Shown here piece by piece: positions 35,481-47,109 of a stretch of 64,000 nt of DNA. A program made the translations under genes and the position numbers. The DNA is taken from the NCBI GenBank assembly GCA_011947345.1, contig JAAVTG010000675.1, positions 248,001 to 312,000 on the forward strand, in the 5' to 3' direction. Each line of letters starts with the position of its first letter. Position 1 is the first letter of the stretch. The stretch comes from Phytophthora quininea (lineage: Eukaryota; Oomycota; Peronosporomycetes; Peronosporales; Peronosporaceae). Below the pieces are notes generated by a model. That model was not told the DNA's origin and did no database searches. It worked only from the letters and a program-made list of their open reading frames with translations.

Positions 35481-37389
35481 CATGCAGTTGGCGTGGAGGC
35501 TGTGCTGCGGCACTGGCCGGGCGTTCTTGCGCTTACTCACGTCGACGATACGATCTGTCGCTTCCTCGGTCCCCCGCCAGCCTTGTCCCTCGCTGAAGCC
35601 TGCCGCTTTGGCTCCCTCCGTCTCCTGGACTGGATCTGGAGCTGCAGCTGTTCTTCAGTCGGCGGCAGGACTCCATGGTGGTCGCTAAACAACCACCTGT
35701 GCTCGGACGTTCGGTACTATCGGTGGCAGTTCAACAGGTCGCTGGAAGTTGCTGTGGAGCGAGGGGATTTGGAAATGGTGCGGTGGATCCTACGGCGCTT
35801 CTCGAATTGCCCGCTCGCTGCGGACCCAGTCATTACTGCTGTCGAGGAAGGCCATTTGGAGGTGCTCAAGGTGCTGCTAGGTCACGATACTCAGAGTCGT
35901 CCTGGAGGAGGATCCAACTTCCTGTCTTTCGAGAGCGACATCATTGATGCGGTGGGGTGGCGCAGTCTGATGCTTGCAATTCGCGGTGGCCACTCGGAGC
36001 TTGTGCAGTGGCTGTGCGAAAACACACCGCACGAGTTTGACGAGTACGAGAGGCAGCTGATCATCCGAACAGCTCTCGAGACCGGGGGCTGCGCGCTAGC
36101 AGTGCTGTTGCTGGTTGATGGCGAGACTCTTGCTCCATATCTGAATGCCAGACCAACCACGGAAGAGATTGAACGAATGCTGAGTGGTGGCGAGTTGGAG
36201 GATCAAGAGAAAGCTATCAATGCTATTGAGGCCTTGGCTTTGACGGGGATTTTGAGCTGCTGAAGCAGGTTGCCCAACTTCATTCTCCACCCCTGTGCGT
36301 GACCAACGCTGGTCGTCTCGATGGCGAGATGCAATTGTCGGTGCATGTCAGCATGGTCATATCTACATACTCAAGTGGATGATGGAGCAGCACCCGACAG
36401 GCCAGCAGGAAGCGGAGCAAGTACGGCAGAACGATCAATCCACCCAACCAAACAGCTTTCTCGACGCAGCAGCCCAAGCAGGCGACATTGACATGCTGGA
36501 TTACCTGTTCGATCAAGGCTTTACGGACCACAATGGGAAGGTCATGGCGAATTTAATCGCCACAGCTCCGTTGGTGTCTGTAAACTGGCTGCTTGAGCAT
36601 TGTGCGGACACCGAACAGTATTTCACCGACGACCTCACAGATGTAGCGGCAAGATCTGGGCGCTTGGACATTCTCGTGCTTTTTCATAGCTTTAATGAAA
36701 AGTCCCAAGGACGGACTCGAGGCATGTACGCTCTGGAATGGGCCGCCAGAGAGGGCCACTTGGACGTGGTTAAGTGGCTTCACACAAATCGACCTGATCT
36801 GCGCAGGGTCAGCGCAATGGACGAAGCGGCTGAAAGGGGTCATTTGGACGTTATCCGGTGGCTGCACAAGAATGGGTCGGGATGCACGACGAAGGCGATG
36901 GATGGAGCTGCCGAAAGAGGCCACCTGGACGTGTTGCAATGGCTCCACGCCAACCGGACCGAAGGATGCACGCACATTGCGATGGACAAGGCTGCCCAGA
37001 ACAACCACTTGGAGGTGGTCAAATGGCTGCACACTAACACGAGCGCCGGGTGTTCCCACCACGCGATGAATGCGGCTGCAGCCCTTGGATGTTTGCCGAT
37101 GGTCAAGTGGCTGGCAGCAAATCGACCCAACGAGTCGTCGGAGCAGGCCATGGCGAATGCTGCGATCAATGGCCGCGTTGGAACGGTTTACTGGCTGCAC
37201 TCGCGTTTTTCCGAGTATAATCTCGCGAATGATCTCAACCCGAGGAGTGTAGCGGCATCTTTCGAGATGCTCTTGTTTCTGCGTGGCCATTGCCCAGAGA
37301 TCTTCACTCGAGAGTTTGCTGAGGAGTGCCCACGTACCGGCGAGATAGGCGAGTGGGTGCAGGAGATCTGCGGCCAAAACGACAACTGA
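35481..37389 (+). CDS. ankyrin-repeat protein
   Basis: Two long ORFs (35493-36263 and 36295-37389) belong together. The short link GDFELLKQVAQLHSPP at 36242-36290 lies in the third frame, so two one-base losses are inferred. The N-terminal block (DTICRFLGPPPALSLAEACRFGS, LLDWIWSC) matches the intact paralogue at 2885-4657. The C-terminal half holds at least seven clear repeats of 33 residues (GHLDVVKWLHTNRPD, GHLDVLQWLHANRTEGCTH). The in-frame start is not an ATG; the frame opens just after a TAG at 35477, so an ATG may be hidden by a missing base or the N-terminus may be truncated by about 50 residues. Likely a protein-binding scaffold. Confidence 0.75.
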
Positions 37390-37559
37390 GGTAGATAGTT
37401 CTCGTTTTTAGTCTACAGGACTGGGGGAAAGGATACTGTAGTCTCGGCTACAAATGCTCACTTCGAGTGCTTGAGATGTTGCCATTCAGAGTTGCAGTCC
37501 AAACGAAGACACGTAGAACCAGGAAATCCGTGGTGGTCTGCGACCTGCGGTTCGTTAGA

Positions 37560-37830
37560 CTTTGCAGCCGCTTGATGTACTGGAGTGGCTGCACGAAAAC
37601 CGTCCTGCCGAGTGCTCAACTCAAGCGATGGATGATGCGGCTGCAAATGGAATGTAGAGGTGGTTAAGTGTCTGCACAGTAATCGTTCCAAAGGATGCAC
37701 GGTGAAAGCCATGAACTTGGCTGCAGTAAATGGTCATGCTGACACGACGGCTGGGTGCACTACCGATGTGATGGACGACGCGGCAGGAAATGGACACCGG
37801 GACGTCGTCAAGTTGGTTGCATGAGAACCG
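37560..37830 (+). pseudogene. ankyrin-repeat relic downstream of intact copy
   Basis: Plus-strand fragments in shifting frames encode CSTQAMDDAAANG, VVKCLHSNRSKGCTVKAMN and TTDVMDDAAGNGHRDVVKL, all repeats of the upstream ankyrin gene. A piece between units is missing near 37735-37750 and no start or end is recognisable. Confidence 0.6.
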
Positions 37831-38569
37831 AGTCGAGAAATGTACAAACACACACGCGTTGGATGCTGGTTACAAGACCATTTCCCTGGTCTTTACCCCG
37901 ACAATCCTCTCATCACGATGTTATTCCACACAGCTTTGAATTGGTGATTTTCTTTATGTCAAGTACGACGAAGTTGTGGATGCAAAAGATGTTGCCTCTC
38001 ATGGAGATATCCTGAAGCCTGTTACTTCCAGAATATAATCTACTAGCAGCCAGCCAAGCCTCGCTAGCATTACACCGAACTTCCGAGCCAAGAAAGCACC
38101 GGTGCAGACGTCGGGCACGCAACTACATGGGAAATATCCATACACTCAACGAACTCCAGTATAGGGCATGCCGAGAAATTCCCAGGCTCATTTTAACTTG
38201 ACTGACCAATCTCTTCGAAAGCACTCCCATTGCAACAAAGTGAAGCCCGCGACACGGAGCGAATTCATGGCCACTATGTCCAGAACATCGAGCCTCTTGA
38301 ATGAAGGGAGCGTAGTCACACAAGTGGCAAAACCTTCGGGAGCTTTACTGTAGTGCGTTCTTTCTCCAGCGCCGTAGTCGGAGTACGCCGGCGCGAGAAC
38401 GAGCTCATGTCAGACCTGAACACTCCACAGAGTCGTTTTCAGTGCCAAAGCGATCAAGACTTAGGTGTCCATCTCTTCGATCTCGAACAAGAAAAAATGC
38501 TTTGCACTTTAATCGTAGCGTTCGCCATATTTGGACGTTTGAGAGCCAAAAGCAAAAGGAGGACAGAGC
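37831..38569. other. no supported gene; may include 5' part of the LRR gene
   Basis: Short ORFs only. An ATG at 38407 opens a frame (MSDLNTPQSRF, LCTLIVAFAIF) that could be an N-terminal piece of the LRR-transmembrane gene after a one-base loss, but I cannot establish the link. No repeats or RNA genes seen. Confidence 0.4.
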
Positions 38570-41106
38570 ATGCGAATGCTTGGCTGCTTCCGTTTGGCCC
38601 GAATTTCCCCGGCTAAGCTCGACAATTGCAATCGCAAGCCTCTCGATGACAAGACCAACTTGCGACGCCACGTGCATTCGGCAGCAGTCCCAACGGTCAA
38701 CGACATCCGACGAGCTTCTTTGACCCCGGACATCCGACTATCTTTCAGAGAAACATTTGGAGTTCTTGGATGGATTTTCATTCTCGTGGTGGTGGTGTCA
38801 ATTCTGTGGACACTGTGGCTCATTACGTTGACGATTGCTCCAAATGCTACTGCGAATTTTCTCACCAACACGGCCGAGTTTGACGACGGTAACTTCTGGC
38901 TGATCGTTGACACCGAGTCCACCGTTTTAACCGTCAGTGTGGTGAGTCTGGCTGGGCTGGTGCTTGTGTATGCTGACGTACTGTTAACGATGACGATCTG
39001 GCGGAATTCCTTTCGACAAGCAAGTCCGTTCAACGTCTTAGTAGCTGCGATGTGCCCCACTACCCGGTTGCGAACTGATTTTGAGCACAAGGTCCTCAGA
39101 TTTTGGTCAGAGCTGACTGCCTTCAATGGTCGAAGACGCAAGTTCTGGGTAGGCATGTGACGATCCCGTGCACATCAATTGTGACTTACGAACTCACGTA
39201 TTTTTGTTATTGGTTTGATGTTTGGATAGAACGCATTGCTAAAGCTGCCAGATCTAGCGATCGAAATCACCGCGCTTTACCGCCTTCTTGAGGACGGCAT
39301 CCCAACGATCCTGTGCTATTCTTTTGCATGTTTGATAGCAGCAAACTCGTTATCTTGTGCCCTGTTCATACTGCGACCCGGTAAACACTCGGCATTTTCT
39401 GAAATGTTCGTCGACTCGTTGTACGTGTACAAAGTTGTTTTCGTTGCTACTCAGAGCATTCCCACCTAACTCATTCTACTGCAGTTTCGATATGATTTTC
39501 GCGGTGGGCTGGCCTATTCTCTGGCTCACGTATTCCGTAAAACATTTCCAATTCAACCGAGCGCAAGCTTTGCTGTATCTCAAGCTTTACCCTACTGGAT
39601 GGTTTGAGCGGAAAGCACGACTTATGGCCGATGCCCCCAGCACCACATTATTCCAAATTAGCTTTGATTCATTGCGAATGAAGTCGGGGGCGGATTTATG
39701 CCTACGAATGGCGATGAACCTGTCCTTTTGCTATCGCTTAAGACGTGTCGTGGAGTATACGATCCGTCGACGTCGCCTTGTGTTGAGTCGAGCGGGAAAA
39801 CCGAGCCTTACGAAAGTCGTTCAGCAAATGAGCTTACCTCGATCTGGAGCGATGTTTTTCGTGGCTGTGAGTATTGGTGTCATCGTCTTTATGCACATGA
39901 GTATTGCTGCATCTGGACATGCCTGTTTAGCATTCCCACAATGTGTGGTCTATGCATTCCGGTGGAAGAATCACGTTGTATGTCCATGTCGAGCACTTAT
40001 CGACGTGGATCGAGCGCCGCGAACGTACGAAGAGTGGACTCACCCTCCAAACGCGACCGATCTCGTTGCCGATATGGCGGCATCAGGAGATTTACGTATC
40101 CTGCAGATCATCAATCGCCAACTCCCAGCTGGCCTGAACAACTGCAAAAGTGCACAGACCTTCGACGAATGTAAGATTGTGCTGTTCGAAGGAGAACGCT
40201 GTAGTCTTGTTAACGGTTTATTTCTTTTGTTAGAACGCTGATGTACACGAATATCCAAGTCGTTCCAGAGTGGACAGCCAAGTTTTCCAGATTGGAATTG
40301 CTGTAAGGACTCTACGTTCTTAACAAGAAAGAAGAAGAAAAAAAAACACACACACACGCAACTTGGACTAACTAACTTGTGCGTTTGTTTTCGTACAGTA
40401 GCATTGAAGGACGTCCTATGGACACAAATCTGGTCTCGTTGCCTGAGAATCTATTCGACAACATGCCCAAGCTCACTTTTCTCTACTTTGCGGTGCATCA
40501 AAACCTGCGACGACTGCCACCGATGACCGGTCTAACGAACTTGAAAGCGTTCACGTTGGCCGTGATGCTGTCGCTTGAGGAACTCCCACCTCTCGACACA
40601 CTAGTGAAATTGCAGCTCGTCCAGGTGTACGGGGCAGTTCGAACTCAGCGGATTCCGAACCTTTCTCCTGATGTTGGTGCTGTAGAGCTCATCGTCGTTG
40701 CCAGTCAGGCCTGTTGCAACGGGTATATCGTCTGCAATCCGTCCGACTTGCTCTGTGCATCTCATCGGACTTGTCTCGACAAAAGCGACCCTGGGAATCG
40801 TCCTAATGAGTCGACACAACGAATTTTCGACCTCGTCACTTCGAAGACGTGCATTGCAACTCCAGAGTTAACAACCACCGACTTTTTGTCACTCCGACAC
40901 AGCAAGACGTCGACAGCTGCGGTGGAGAACTGTATGGCGAGTGTCGGAAGCTTAATGTCATCGGAATGTGCTACAGCGAACGAATGCAAGTGGTCGCGTG
41001 TCAGACCATGTCACTGCGTATGATCGTACGCAAACAGGAAATTCAGCATGGTATTGGGGATCCATGTGACCCAGTTCGCGAGAAATGGCTCGGATGTGGA
41101 CTGTAG
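38570..41106 (+). CDS. multi-pass membrane protein with leucine-rich repeats
   Basis: From ATG 38570: a cytosolic start, helix FILVVVVSILWTLWLI, an extracellular loop with N-glycosylation sites, helix VLTVSVVSLAGLVLVYADVL, then helices in ILCYSFACLIAANSLSCALF, FAVGWPILWLTY and FFVAVSIGVIVFMHM. After these come CPCRALIDVDRAP, a leucine-rich-repeat block (LVSLPENLFDNMPKLTFL, LRRLPPMTGLTNLKAF, LEELPPLDTL) and a Cys-rich tail ending IGDPCDPVREKWLGC. Introns at 39149-39229 and 39421-39484 join in phase; further introns near 40205-40235 and 40303-40398 are less certain. One base is missing near 40950. This matches an oomycete membrane-LRR family without an established function; a surface sensor is inference. 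Confidence 0.65.
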
Positions 41107-41179
41107 AACTGTTATTGCATGTGGCTAAAATTATGTAAGTTTTCCTGACTATAGCTTCACGACTGCACCCGTCACGACC

Positions 41180-43335
41180 ATGGGCCATCTTCAAACCACG
41201 CGCATCACACCAGCAGATACCTTGACACACAAACTCCAACCGAATCAACCCCGACAAATGTTTTCCGTGGCGGTCTTCGAGTTAGCGACCTCAAGGTCGT
41301 CTCGGGAAGCAGCAATATCATTTCGTTATCGTTTGACGATACGTTTGGGATACGTTTGGGACGCTTTTTTTGGCGACAATGATGATTGTCTCGTCGGGTG
41401 GACGGCGTGGTTTATCGTGTTGACAAATGGCTCCCAACCAAACCGCCAATTATCTCATTGCCACTACTGAGTTTGATAATCGAGACTTTTGGGTCATCAT
41501 CGACCCCGAGCCGTACTTTATGGTGATCAGCGTCTTGAGTCTGAGCGTGGTGTTGGCGACATACGTAGATGTGATGCTCAAAATGACGGTGCAACGGAAT
41601 GCGAGGCACTCTCAAAGCGTCCTCATTCAAGCCATTGCTGCAAGGGTCCCAGAGCGATATTCTTGCTTTGATATCTTTCAGAAAGCCCTACAGTTGTGGA
41701 ACGAACTCAACGATTACGAGGGCAACAAACGCAACCTCTGGGTAAGCAAAAGTCGCTGCGTTAAAATGCTGAATGAAGATCGATTTTCTGACCATTATAA
41801 TGCTGCAGAATGTTTTGCACAAGACCGCCAATTTAGTCGTCCAAATGGCAGCGCTCTACAGGCTTCTCGAAGACGGAATCCCCACCATCTTGTGTTACGC
41901 GTATTCCTATCTAGTGGCAGTCAATGCGCTTTCCTGTGCTGGGTTCATCCTCAAGACTTCAGTCGGTGTTTACGGAGATCTTTGTTGACATGATGTAAGT
42001 CGCGAACAAGATTATTATCGTGGAAAACGCATCTAACGAGGGGATCTCATTCACACAGGTTTGACGTGATCTTTGCTGTGGGGTGGTCGATCCTTTGGCT
42101 CGCCTACTCCGTACACGAGTTCAATTTCGACCGAGCTAAAGCTCATCTGTACTTGGAGATGTATCCTCCGGCGTGGCACGAGTGCCAAGCCCGTTGACAG
42201 GCGAACGCAGCGGAAGTCACGCACTTCTTGATCAGCTTTGACGCTTTGCGGTTGAAGTCAGGACTGGACCTTTGTCTTCGAATGGCCATGAACTTGTCGT
42301 TCAACAACGAGTGGTCGAGTACTTCATCCGGAAGCGCCGACGATAAATTCACAACAAGCGATTTCCGAAGCTGAAAGCCAAACAGCTTTCGATTCATCGT
42401 CCGGCGGCGTTTGCATTCATCATGGTCAGCGTTTGTGGTCGTGCGGACCAATCAGGGAATTGTCATCTCAAGTGCCGCCTGTGCAGCGTGGCGCAGTGCG
42501 TCGCGTTTGGTCCAACTTGGACTCTTGTCCATGTCGAGCACTGATCGACGACAAAGCGCCAAGAACCTACGCCGAGTGGACCAACCCTGTGGATGTGACG
42601 GAAGTCGTCCGTGCGCTATCATCTCCAGGCGACCTACGCGTTATCGAGACCACCAACCGGAAACTTTCTGTCTAGCCTGATGAACTGCAGTGATGTACAG
42701 AAATGTAGACTATGTAAGTAGCCAATTGTTTGGTTGTTGATAATGCGTGTACACCGAGACTCATCTCGTTTTGCTGTTGTTCGTTGATGTACACTGGACT
42801 ACAAGTTGTTCCGGACTGGGCTGCAGGCTTCACATGGAATATCTGTGCGTATATAGCTGTCTTGTTTTCATTTTGTGCTGGTTTCTAACTCGTGTTTCTT
42901 TTCTCGTGCGTTTAGGAGTATCGAAGGCAAACCTCTCGACACCAACTTGATCTCTCCACCTTCGTCGACATGAAGCTGTTCACGTTTCTCCACTTGGCCA
43001 TCCAGCACCTGCCCGATTTATCGGGTGCGACAAATCTCAAAGTGCTTTCGATAACTCTGTTGCTGTCGCCGTAGAGCATTCCTCAGTTGGAGAGTCTTGC
43101 CAAGTTGAAAAGGGTTTTGTTCATGGGCGACCTTCTTGTGGACCGAGTCCCCGACTTAAATCCAAGCGTCCACTTCAGCGCTATCCTCGTGGGGGAGGGG
43201 CATTGTGGTGTATTGTAATGGCTTTGTCGGGGTCTGCAACTTGACGGGTTATCTATGCGCGTCCACGAAGGTCGGCATCGATAAGACGCTGGAGATGAGT
43301 CAACCGCAGTCTGCGACCCCGTCGTGGAAAAGTAG
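41180..43335 (+). pseudogene. decayed tandem copy of the membrane-LRR gene
   Basis: It parallels 38570-41106 throughout: APNQTANYLIATTEFDN, FWVIIDPEP, LYRLLEDGIPTILCYAYSYLVAV, FAVGWSILWLAYSV, SCPCRALIDDKAPRTYAEW and the LRR start SIEGKPLDTNL. Introns at the same two places are kept (donor GTAAGC after 41741; donor GTAAGT near 41995). An in-frame TGA (42196-42198) replaces a sense codon, several shifts follow, and the LRR and tail are barely readable. It is a recent duplicate that has lost function. Confidence 0.75.
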
Positions 43336-43574
43336 CTCGGTTGTCAAGTCAAGTAGACGAAGATGATGATCATCAACTTTTGCTTGTCAAACAAGTTGCC
43401 TTTTTCCCCTTCTGGAACAATCGACGCGTTTTGCACATCAAGTATGAAAGCAGAGCAGGTCCGCAATACAAAGATCAAGTCAACCACCAAACCTACTGTC
43501 CATCATATTTGCACTCTTGGCAAATCGAGCGCCACACACTTTGCAAGTCGCCCTCGATTCCTCAAGCAGTAGAT

Positions 43575-43933
43575 ATGGTGCGCGTGTAGTAGTATCCGCT
43601 CGCTGGCAGTGTAGACGTCTAACCTCTCTGTGTGCAGAGCTCTCTCCGCAAACTGATCCCCTTCGGCAACCGCGTGCTGGTCAAGCGCCTGGAGGCCGTG
43701 GCCAAGACGGCCAGCGGCATTTACCTGCCGGACGCCGAGCAGAAGCAGCAGAACGAGGGCGAGGTGGTGGCCGTGGGCCCCGGCGCGCGCGCCCCGACGG
43801 ATCGCTCATCCCTGCGCAGAGCGCCGTGGGCGACAAGGTGCTGCTGCCCGAGTACGGCGGCAGCGTGGTGAAGCTCGGCAGCCAGGAGCTCGTGCTGTTC
43901 CGCGACGAAGACATCCTCGGCAAGCTCGAGTAG
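43575..43933 (+). CDS. HSPE1: 10-kDa chaperonin (CPN10/HSP10)
   Basis: GroES-type co-chaperonin that caps the mitochondrial HSP60 ring. The body reads LRKLIPFGNRVLVKR, TASGIYLPDAEQ, GEVVAVGPGAR, GDKVLLPEYGG and LFRDEDILGKLE. An in-frame start requires a first exon that is just the ATG at 43575-43577, joined across a 60-nt GT..AG intron (43578-43637) to AGC TCT CTC. The frame changes in the C run at about 43794-43797, where one C appears missing. The protein is about 100 residues, normal for the family. Next gene is convergent, 75 bp away. Confidence 0.92.
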
Positions 43934-44008
43934 AAGATCTGCTTATCTGGGATTCCCACTGGAAAATACAGATGTGTTGCTAGTCTACAACCAAAGCGAC
44001 TTGACGTT

Positions 44009-45454
44009 TTATTCCGACAGAGACAGCGGCAGGATACTCGGGTGGACACTGCCGACAGTCAGTGGAGACGACTCAAAGTCGTTGGGTTTCTGATGACCTT
44101 GCTTGGATTTGACTTGCTGTCCTTTGACGAAGATGCGGATGATGTTGCGGTCGTCTCCGAGGAATAAAAACTTCTGGAACGTGTGCAGCACGTCTGCAGC
44201 TTGCTCTGGGTCGTGAGCTTCGTCGATGGGGCTGTTGGCCGCGTAGGGATCCACCACCAGAGCGTCAAAGTCTTTGCCGACGACAAAGTTGCCGACGGTG
44301 TCTCCCAGTCCGAGAGCTTCGGCACCTCCAACAGTGGCCAAGTGGAACGCTTCCGCATACGTGAGCGACTCCTCTGTCGGCTCCTGGTCGCCGTCGTCGC
44401 TGGAGCTGCCGTTGCCGATTGAAACGAGCTTCGAGGCGATGACAGCTTGGCGGATCGCGTCTAGCATGGACGGGGAGTAGCCCCCAGACACGTCCGTGCC
44501 CAAACCAACCTTGACGCCTTCTTGAAGCAGTCGACGCACGTTCAATACGCCGCTGGAGAGCGAGAAGTTCGAGTTGGGGCAATGGATCACAGCCGTTTGC
44601 TTGCTCTTGAGAACGTCCCGCTCCGTCCTGCTGCACCAGATGCAGTGCGCCATATAAGAACGGTCGTGTAGTAGTCCGTGGTCGGCGTAGACTCCTGTGT
44701 AGCTCGAGCTCTTTGGATGCAGACTCTTGACCCAGCTGATCTCGGCTCGGTTCTCGGCCAGATGCGACTGCACCGGCAGCTTGGGCGTGTGCTCCCTCGA
44801 GATCTCTGCCAGTGCCGTCATGAGTTTGGAACTGCAGCTCGGCACGAACCGTGGGGTGATGACCGGCGTCAGGAGCGAGCTGTCCTTCTTCAGCACGTAG
44901 TCCACGAACTCCCTCGTGTCGTCAATGGACGTCTGCGTTTCTTCCTGCAGCCCCGACGACGCGTTGCGGTCCATGTTGACTTTGCCCACGAAGCCTCTCT
45001 GTCCGACGTGCTGCACGATGTCTGCCAGCACTTTGCAGGCGTCTAAGTGCACTGTAGCAAAGTACGAGCACGTGGTGGTGCCGTTGCTCAGATGTCGACG
45101 CACCGCTTTCTTGTAGACTGCCTTGGCGTAGTCGACGCTTGCAAACTTGGACTCGTAGGGGAATGTGTACTGCTCGAGCCATTGCAGGAGTGGCAGGTGC
45201 ATCCCCACCCCAATGAACGAGTACTGAGGGGCGTGAGCATGACCGTCAATGAAGCCTGGCAGTAGGAGCTGGTCGCCCAAGTCCACGAGCTCGTCGAAGT
45301 GCTCGGTGGCTTGCGCTCCGCTCTGGTTCAGGTCCAGCACGAACACGATTTTGCCGTGTTGGTCGACGCCCACGAGTCCCGGCTGCAGCACTTGCAGCTC
45401 GCCCAGCGCGACGGAGTGCACGACGTTGGCCTTGTACGCGACGATATGCGGCAT
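44009..45454 (-). CDS. GDA: guanine deaminase
   Basis: Amidohydrolase converting guanine to xanthine and ammonia in purine salvage. One intact 481-residue frame from ATG 45454 to the stop at 44009, with no intron and no frameshift. Metal and catalytic motifs are PGFIDGHAHAPQYSF (HxH), SHLAEN (His/Glu), AVIHCPNSN and GLGTDVSGGYSPSM (Asp), plus the TVGGAEALGLGDTVGN and GKDFDALVVD blocks of the family. No targeting peptide is evident, so cytosolic. Its intactness shows that the missing-base problem is local rather than universal. Confidence 0.95.
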   Translation of the reverse strand: MPHIVAYKANVVHSVALGELQVLQPGLVGVDQHGKIVFVLDLNQSGAQATEHFDELVDLGDQLLLPGFIDGHAHAPQYSFIGVGMHLPLLQWLEQYTFPYESKFASVDYAKAVYKKAVRRHLSNGTTTCSYFATVHLDACKVLADIVQHVGQRGFVGKVNMDRNASSGLQEETQTSIDDTREFVDYVLKKDSSLLTPVITPRFVPSCSSKLMTALAEISREHTPKLPVQSHLAENRAEISWVKSLHPKSSSYTGVYADHGLLHDRSYMAHCIWCSRTERDVLKSKQTAVIHCPNSNFSLSSGVLNVRRLLQEGVKVGLGTDVSGGYSPSMLDAIRQAVIASKLVSIGNGSSSDDGDQEPTEESLTYAEAFHLATVGGAEALGLGDTVGNFVVGKDFDALVVDPYAANSPIDEAHDPEQAADVLHTFQKFLFLGDDRNIIRIFVKGQQVKSKQGHQKPNDFESSPLTVGSVHPSILPLSLSE

Positions 45455-45781
45455 GGTCGGTTTCGATCCTCGCGGCAGATTGCAGAATGGCCGGTAGAAG
45501 TCATTCTCATGCAGCGAGAGTTATCACATTCCGGTCGCATGCAGCCTGTTTGACATTCACGGCCTGAATGCGAATGACACCACACAGCTGCATGCACGCG
45601 AACGAACTAGCACATGTATAAGCAATGCCGTGTTTGTGAATATGAAAAAAAAGTCTGGTGTAGTCTTCGCTGTGCAAGTGGTGGGGGCTGCCATCGTCGA
45701 GCGGGCAAGAAGAAACAGCAAAAAGAAAACGTGTGGGGGCAGGAAGGGCAGCCCCAAGACACTCACTCCCCCACTGCCCCT

Positions 45782-46360
45782 TCACATGATGGTGCACTTG
45801 GCCTTGCTGCCACGCCGCGGCTGGTACTTCTCCAGGTACTTGAGCTGTCGCAGGTTGATGGCACCGCGCCGGAACTTGCGGATGTGCTCCACGGCATTAA
45901 TGGGGTCCAGGCCGAACTCGATGAGCGCGATGGCCACTAGCACGGGCGCTCTGCACAGGCGTCCACCACATCAGTCTCCGCCCTATTTCGCCCTTGAAGC
46001 AATCACAAAGCAGACTTACCGTCCGAGTCCAGCGACGCAGTGCACCGCGATGGACTTGTTGTTCTTGGCGTCAATGGCGTTGTCCTTGAAGCATTCCTGG
46101 ACCAGGTCGAGCCACCGATCCAGGATCTCTGGGTCTGGGCTCTCTCCGTCCGGGAACTCGAGCTCGTGCACGTGGATGCCGGCGGCCTCGACCGACTCGC
46201 TGCTGTACGTGACCTCGCAGGCGCGCACGAGGTCCGTGACGTTGTGCTTCTTGAGCTCCTTGAGGTAGATGTGCAGGTTGCTGTCGTTGGGGGCGTCCAT
46301 GATCACGAAGGACAGGTGTTCCCACTGCACCATGGTCGGCTTGTTGGTCGGCGCAATCAT
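45782..46360 (-). CDS. PRL-type (PTP4A) protein tyrosine phosphatase
   Basis: Two exons, 46360-46020 and 45950-45782, with a 69-nt intron that splits the active-site codon for Arg in HCVAGLGR|APVL, exactly the PRL signature HCVAGLGRAP. Other landmarks: WEHLSFVIMDAPNDSNL, HNVTDLVRACEVTY, DRWLDLVQECF, IRKFRRGAINLRQL. It ends in the CaaX-like tetrapeptide CTIM, so prenylation and membrane attachment are expected. ATG 46360 gives 169 residues, the normal length; coding-like sequence (GWDKFVIKHTTPHPFDR) continues upstream to about 46435 without a clear start, so a longer N-terminus is possible. Confidence 0.92.
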
Positions 46361-46421
46361 CGTCTTGTAGGCGTCGTAAAGTCTATCGAAAGGGTGGGGC
46401 GTCGTGTGCTTGATCACAAAC

Positions 46422-46874
46422 TTATCCCATCCGTCGACTGCGCCGGCTACCGGAGGTGGAGGCTGCTGCCGTCAATATCGTACGAAGGTACTGGACTGCT
46501 TGGAGATCTACTCGCGGCTGACTCGGCGCGGGACTGCTCTCCACTCCCACAACCAGTGGACTCGTCGAAGCGTCAGGGAACTCAGGGTCGCTCAATTTGA
46601 GACGGAGCGGGGGCGGGGACGCGAAGGCAGCAGGCGAGAGTCGACACGAGGGAGGCGGTCGAGCTGCTGACGGAGGCGGACGGGGAATGCAGGCGGCGGA
46701 GGAGCACAAGGACAGAGCTGCTCGGGCGGCGGCGTTGGCTGGCGGGCGTTTTCTCAACTGGGAGGTTTCTATGGCGGTTTCTATAGCCAGTAGCTCGAAA
46801 TAGTAGAATGAGGTGTGATAGGTGTGATAGAACGGAAACAAGACGGAAATCCTCAGCGCGAGATTTTTGACCAC
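46422..46874 (-). other. GC-rich ORF upstream of the PRL gene
   Basis: Open frame of 150 codons ending at 46422, rich in Ala, Pro and Ser, with no recognised domain. It may be a 5' exon or leader of the phosphatase (the frames would need a shift near 46450) or chance openness in GC-rich DNA. Confidence 0.2.
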
Positions 46875-47109
46875 AAGTTCGAGCTTGGCCTCGCCTTTTT
46901 CGTTATTGTTGGCGAAGAAGACAAAGACGACAACGCTCCATTTGGTGCGGACAAGGTGCTATAAGCGTGTGGCGAGGATGCAGTGCGTTCAATACAATAC
47001 AGCCGCAACGTCGACAGACGAGGAAAAGCCGTGAAAGCCTATCGCTCTGCACAACTAACGACACAGCCCACTTTACGACACAACTGATATCGTTTCCAGG
47101 CCCAGCACA

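Noticed and set aside
40335..40365. Poly-A followed by (CA)n
   Set aside because: A simple microsatellite in or near an intron, not further informative.
42196..42198. In-frame TGA read as selenocysteine in the second membrane-LRR copy
   Set aside because: The first copy has no Cys at the aligned place and the copy is decaying elsewhere; a plain nonsense mutation is simpler.
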